Assembly: GCA_030141605.1 (NCBI GenBank)
Contig: JAQGDQ010000027.1
Span: 423,812 to 487,811, forward strand
DNA length: 64,000 nt
Direction: 5' to 3'
Source of the DNA: Tubiluchus corallicola
Lineage: Eukaryota > Priapulida > Priapulimorpha > Priapulimorphida > Tubiluchidae
Below, one piece after another: positions 62,720 to 64,000 of the stretch. The first letter of the stretch is position 1. Each line of letters starts with the position of its first letter. The translations under genes were made by a program, and so were the position numbers. The notes below the pieces were generated by a model, which did not search any database, was not told where the DNA came from, and saw nothing but the letters and a program-made list of their open reading frames with translations.

Positions 62720-64000
62720 ACTCGCGTATTCAAAAACACCTCGCGATAAATTTTGAGCAAAAATTTCCATATATAACGGTCACTGATAATTTCCAAGTAG
62801 CTTCACCGTCAAGAATCAACCTTTGAACGTGTGGGATTAAGATTTTTTTGCTAGAAAAACTTCAAATTGTAGGAGTTGAAATCTTCGCTGACCACAGCAC
62901 CTAACACTGCACATGCTGCAACACCAGAAAAAAATGCTTTTTAACAGGACCACATTGATTTTTGCCCATTTGAGAATAACCTCTTGTGGTGTGTTCCTAA
63001 AACAGAATCTTGTAAGTAAACATAGTTGTTCGTTATTGAGTACTAATATTAAATATTAGTTTTATTTCTACAAATGCACACACATACGAGCACACATACA
63101 TGCACTCACGCACACGCCCATGTGCACACTGTACACGCTTATAAATAAGCATGTGCTTATATTTAGAAACCAGTTTCCACAAAAGGTGCAATACTAATCT
63201 ATAACATGCAATCATTTATAAGAATGCAGAACAGTTAACTAAACGTACGTTTCATCAACAATCTACAAGCAATTTTGCGTGGTAGCATACCATAGTACAG
63301 TATTGTGGAATGCACCTGGCTTCAGATGCTGATTGACTGGCTAGCATTACTTGTTGCAAAGCAACCCCAATACCACAGCTGTTAAACATTTCTGCAATGT
63401 TTTGTGTGGCCATAGCAGTAAAATAAACTGACCGGAGTGACTGCGCTTAGTGCTAAGCTTGGGCGGTTGTCTACCGCCTTCCGTCCTAGGCGTCAGTGTG
63501 CCGCCTTCCATAGTGAAAGGGTTAATTCTTACTCTTAGCACATTAGCAAGTTATGGCACGATGCACATACATGTACAATTTTGAACCTGAAAATCTTCAT
63601 GCCTTTTGCCAGAAAATAAGCGAAAGGGGAAGAAAGTAGGATGGGGTTTAAAGTATGTCACCTTTTAAAGAACTTTCCAAATAAAGTTATAATTACTTTG
63701 TACTACACTTGTCTGTTTGAACTACAATAGAAAATTCCCATTAATTTAAAGTTTTGCACCAGCTGGCGAAACCTCACTAGTTCACTATCCCAATAATTAT
63801 AGTTTAGTGTAGTTTACTTTATTTATTCCAAATGCCAAATACAATTTAACAATATGTCATTCAAAAATGCACAATATAAAAATAACGTGAGAATAGTAAA
63901 TAAGATATAGCCAAATGATTAATGCAGCACAAGCAATTATTGGCTCAGATCGGAAAGTGAATTTGTAAGATCTGAGCACCAAAAAAACCTGACTGGTTCA
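62720..64000. other. No supported gene at the right edge
   Basis: It contains a CA/TG-rich tract (63076-63136), an X-box-like GTTGCAAAGCAAC at 63353-63365 and a C/G-rich inverted-end candidate ending at TTAA 63522-63525. No exon with convincing splice sites was found. Confidence 0.5.
63076..63136. repeat. Imperfect (CA)n tract
   Basis: About 60 bp of CACA/CATA/CACG words, an interrupted microsatellite. Confidence 0.8.

Overview
The window is intron-rich, AT-rich animal DNA. It holds three recognisable conserved metazoan genes with GT-AG introns, ciliary and nuclear-pore content, and many short DNA transposons, tRNA-derived SINEs and CR1-like LINE remnants. Nothing is bacterial. The proteins clearly match vertebrate RABIF, TEKT2 and TPR but diverge from them, which suggests a non-vertebrate, probably aquatic invertebrate with motile cilia. 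I cannot name the species.

Layout from left to right. At 595-1663 (+) lie the last two exons of a gene I do not recognise. RABIF/MSS4 is on the minus strand (6639 down to 4968, 2 exons). It is head-to-head with tektin-2 on the plus strand (7092-13510, 10 exons, 517 aa), and the two start codons are 452 bp apart. That gap carries an inverted pair of RFX X-box half-sites, an E-box and a GC palindrome. Tektin-2 converges tail-to-tail with TPR, whose coding region fills 57301 down to 14056 on the minus strand. I traced 48 TPR exons by eye; all phases agree and give 7317 nt, or 2438 aa. To the right of TPR are a possible orphan first exon (58986-59110, +), a decayed CR1-like LINE on the minus strand (about 59165-62560) with a PHD-finger ORF1, and 1.4 kb of apparently gene-free sequence.

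The three genes do not form a pathway. RABIF is a Rab-binding chaperone/exchange factor, TEKT2 a structural protein of ciliary doublet microtubules, and TPR the nuclear-basket scaffold. RABIF and TEKT2 may share a promoter region.

TPR introns act as a trap for small transposons: two hAT-type elements with 8-bp target duplications, two mariner-type MITEs, two pogo/Tigger-like elements with related termini, one MITE packed with a short subterminal motif, a tRNA-derived SINE family and two minisatellites. The most interesting gene-level signal is a tandem duplication of a TPR coiled-coil exon that adds exactly 28 residues (four heptads). I found no evidence for an undescribed multi-gene system. 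The novelty here is in exon duplication, promoter architecture and repeat families.
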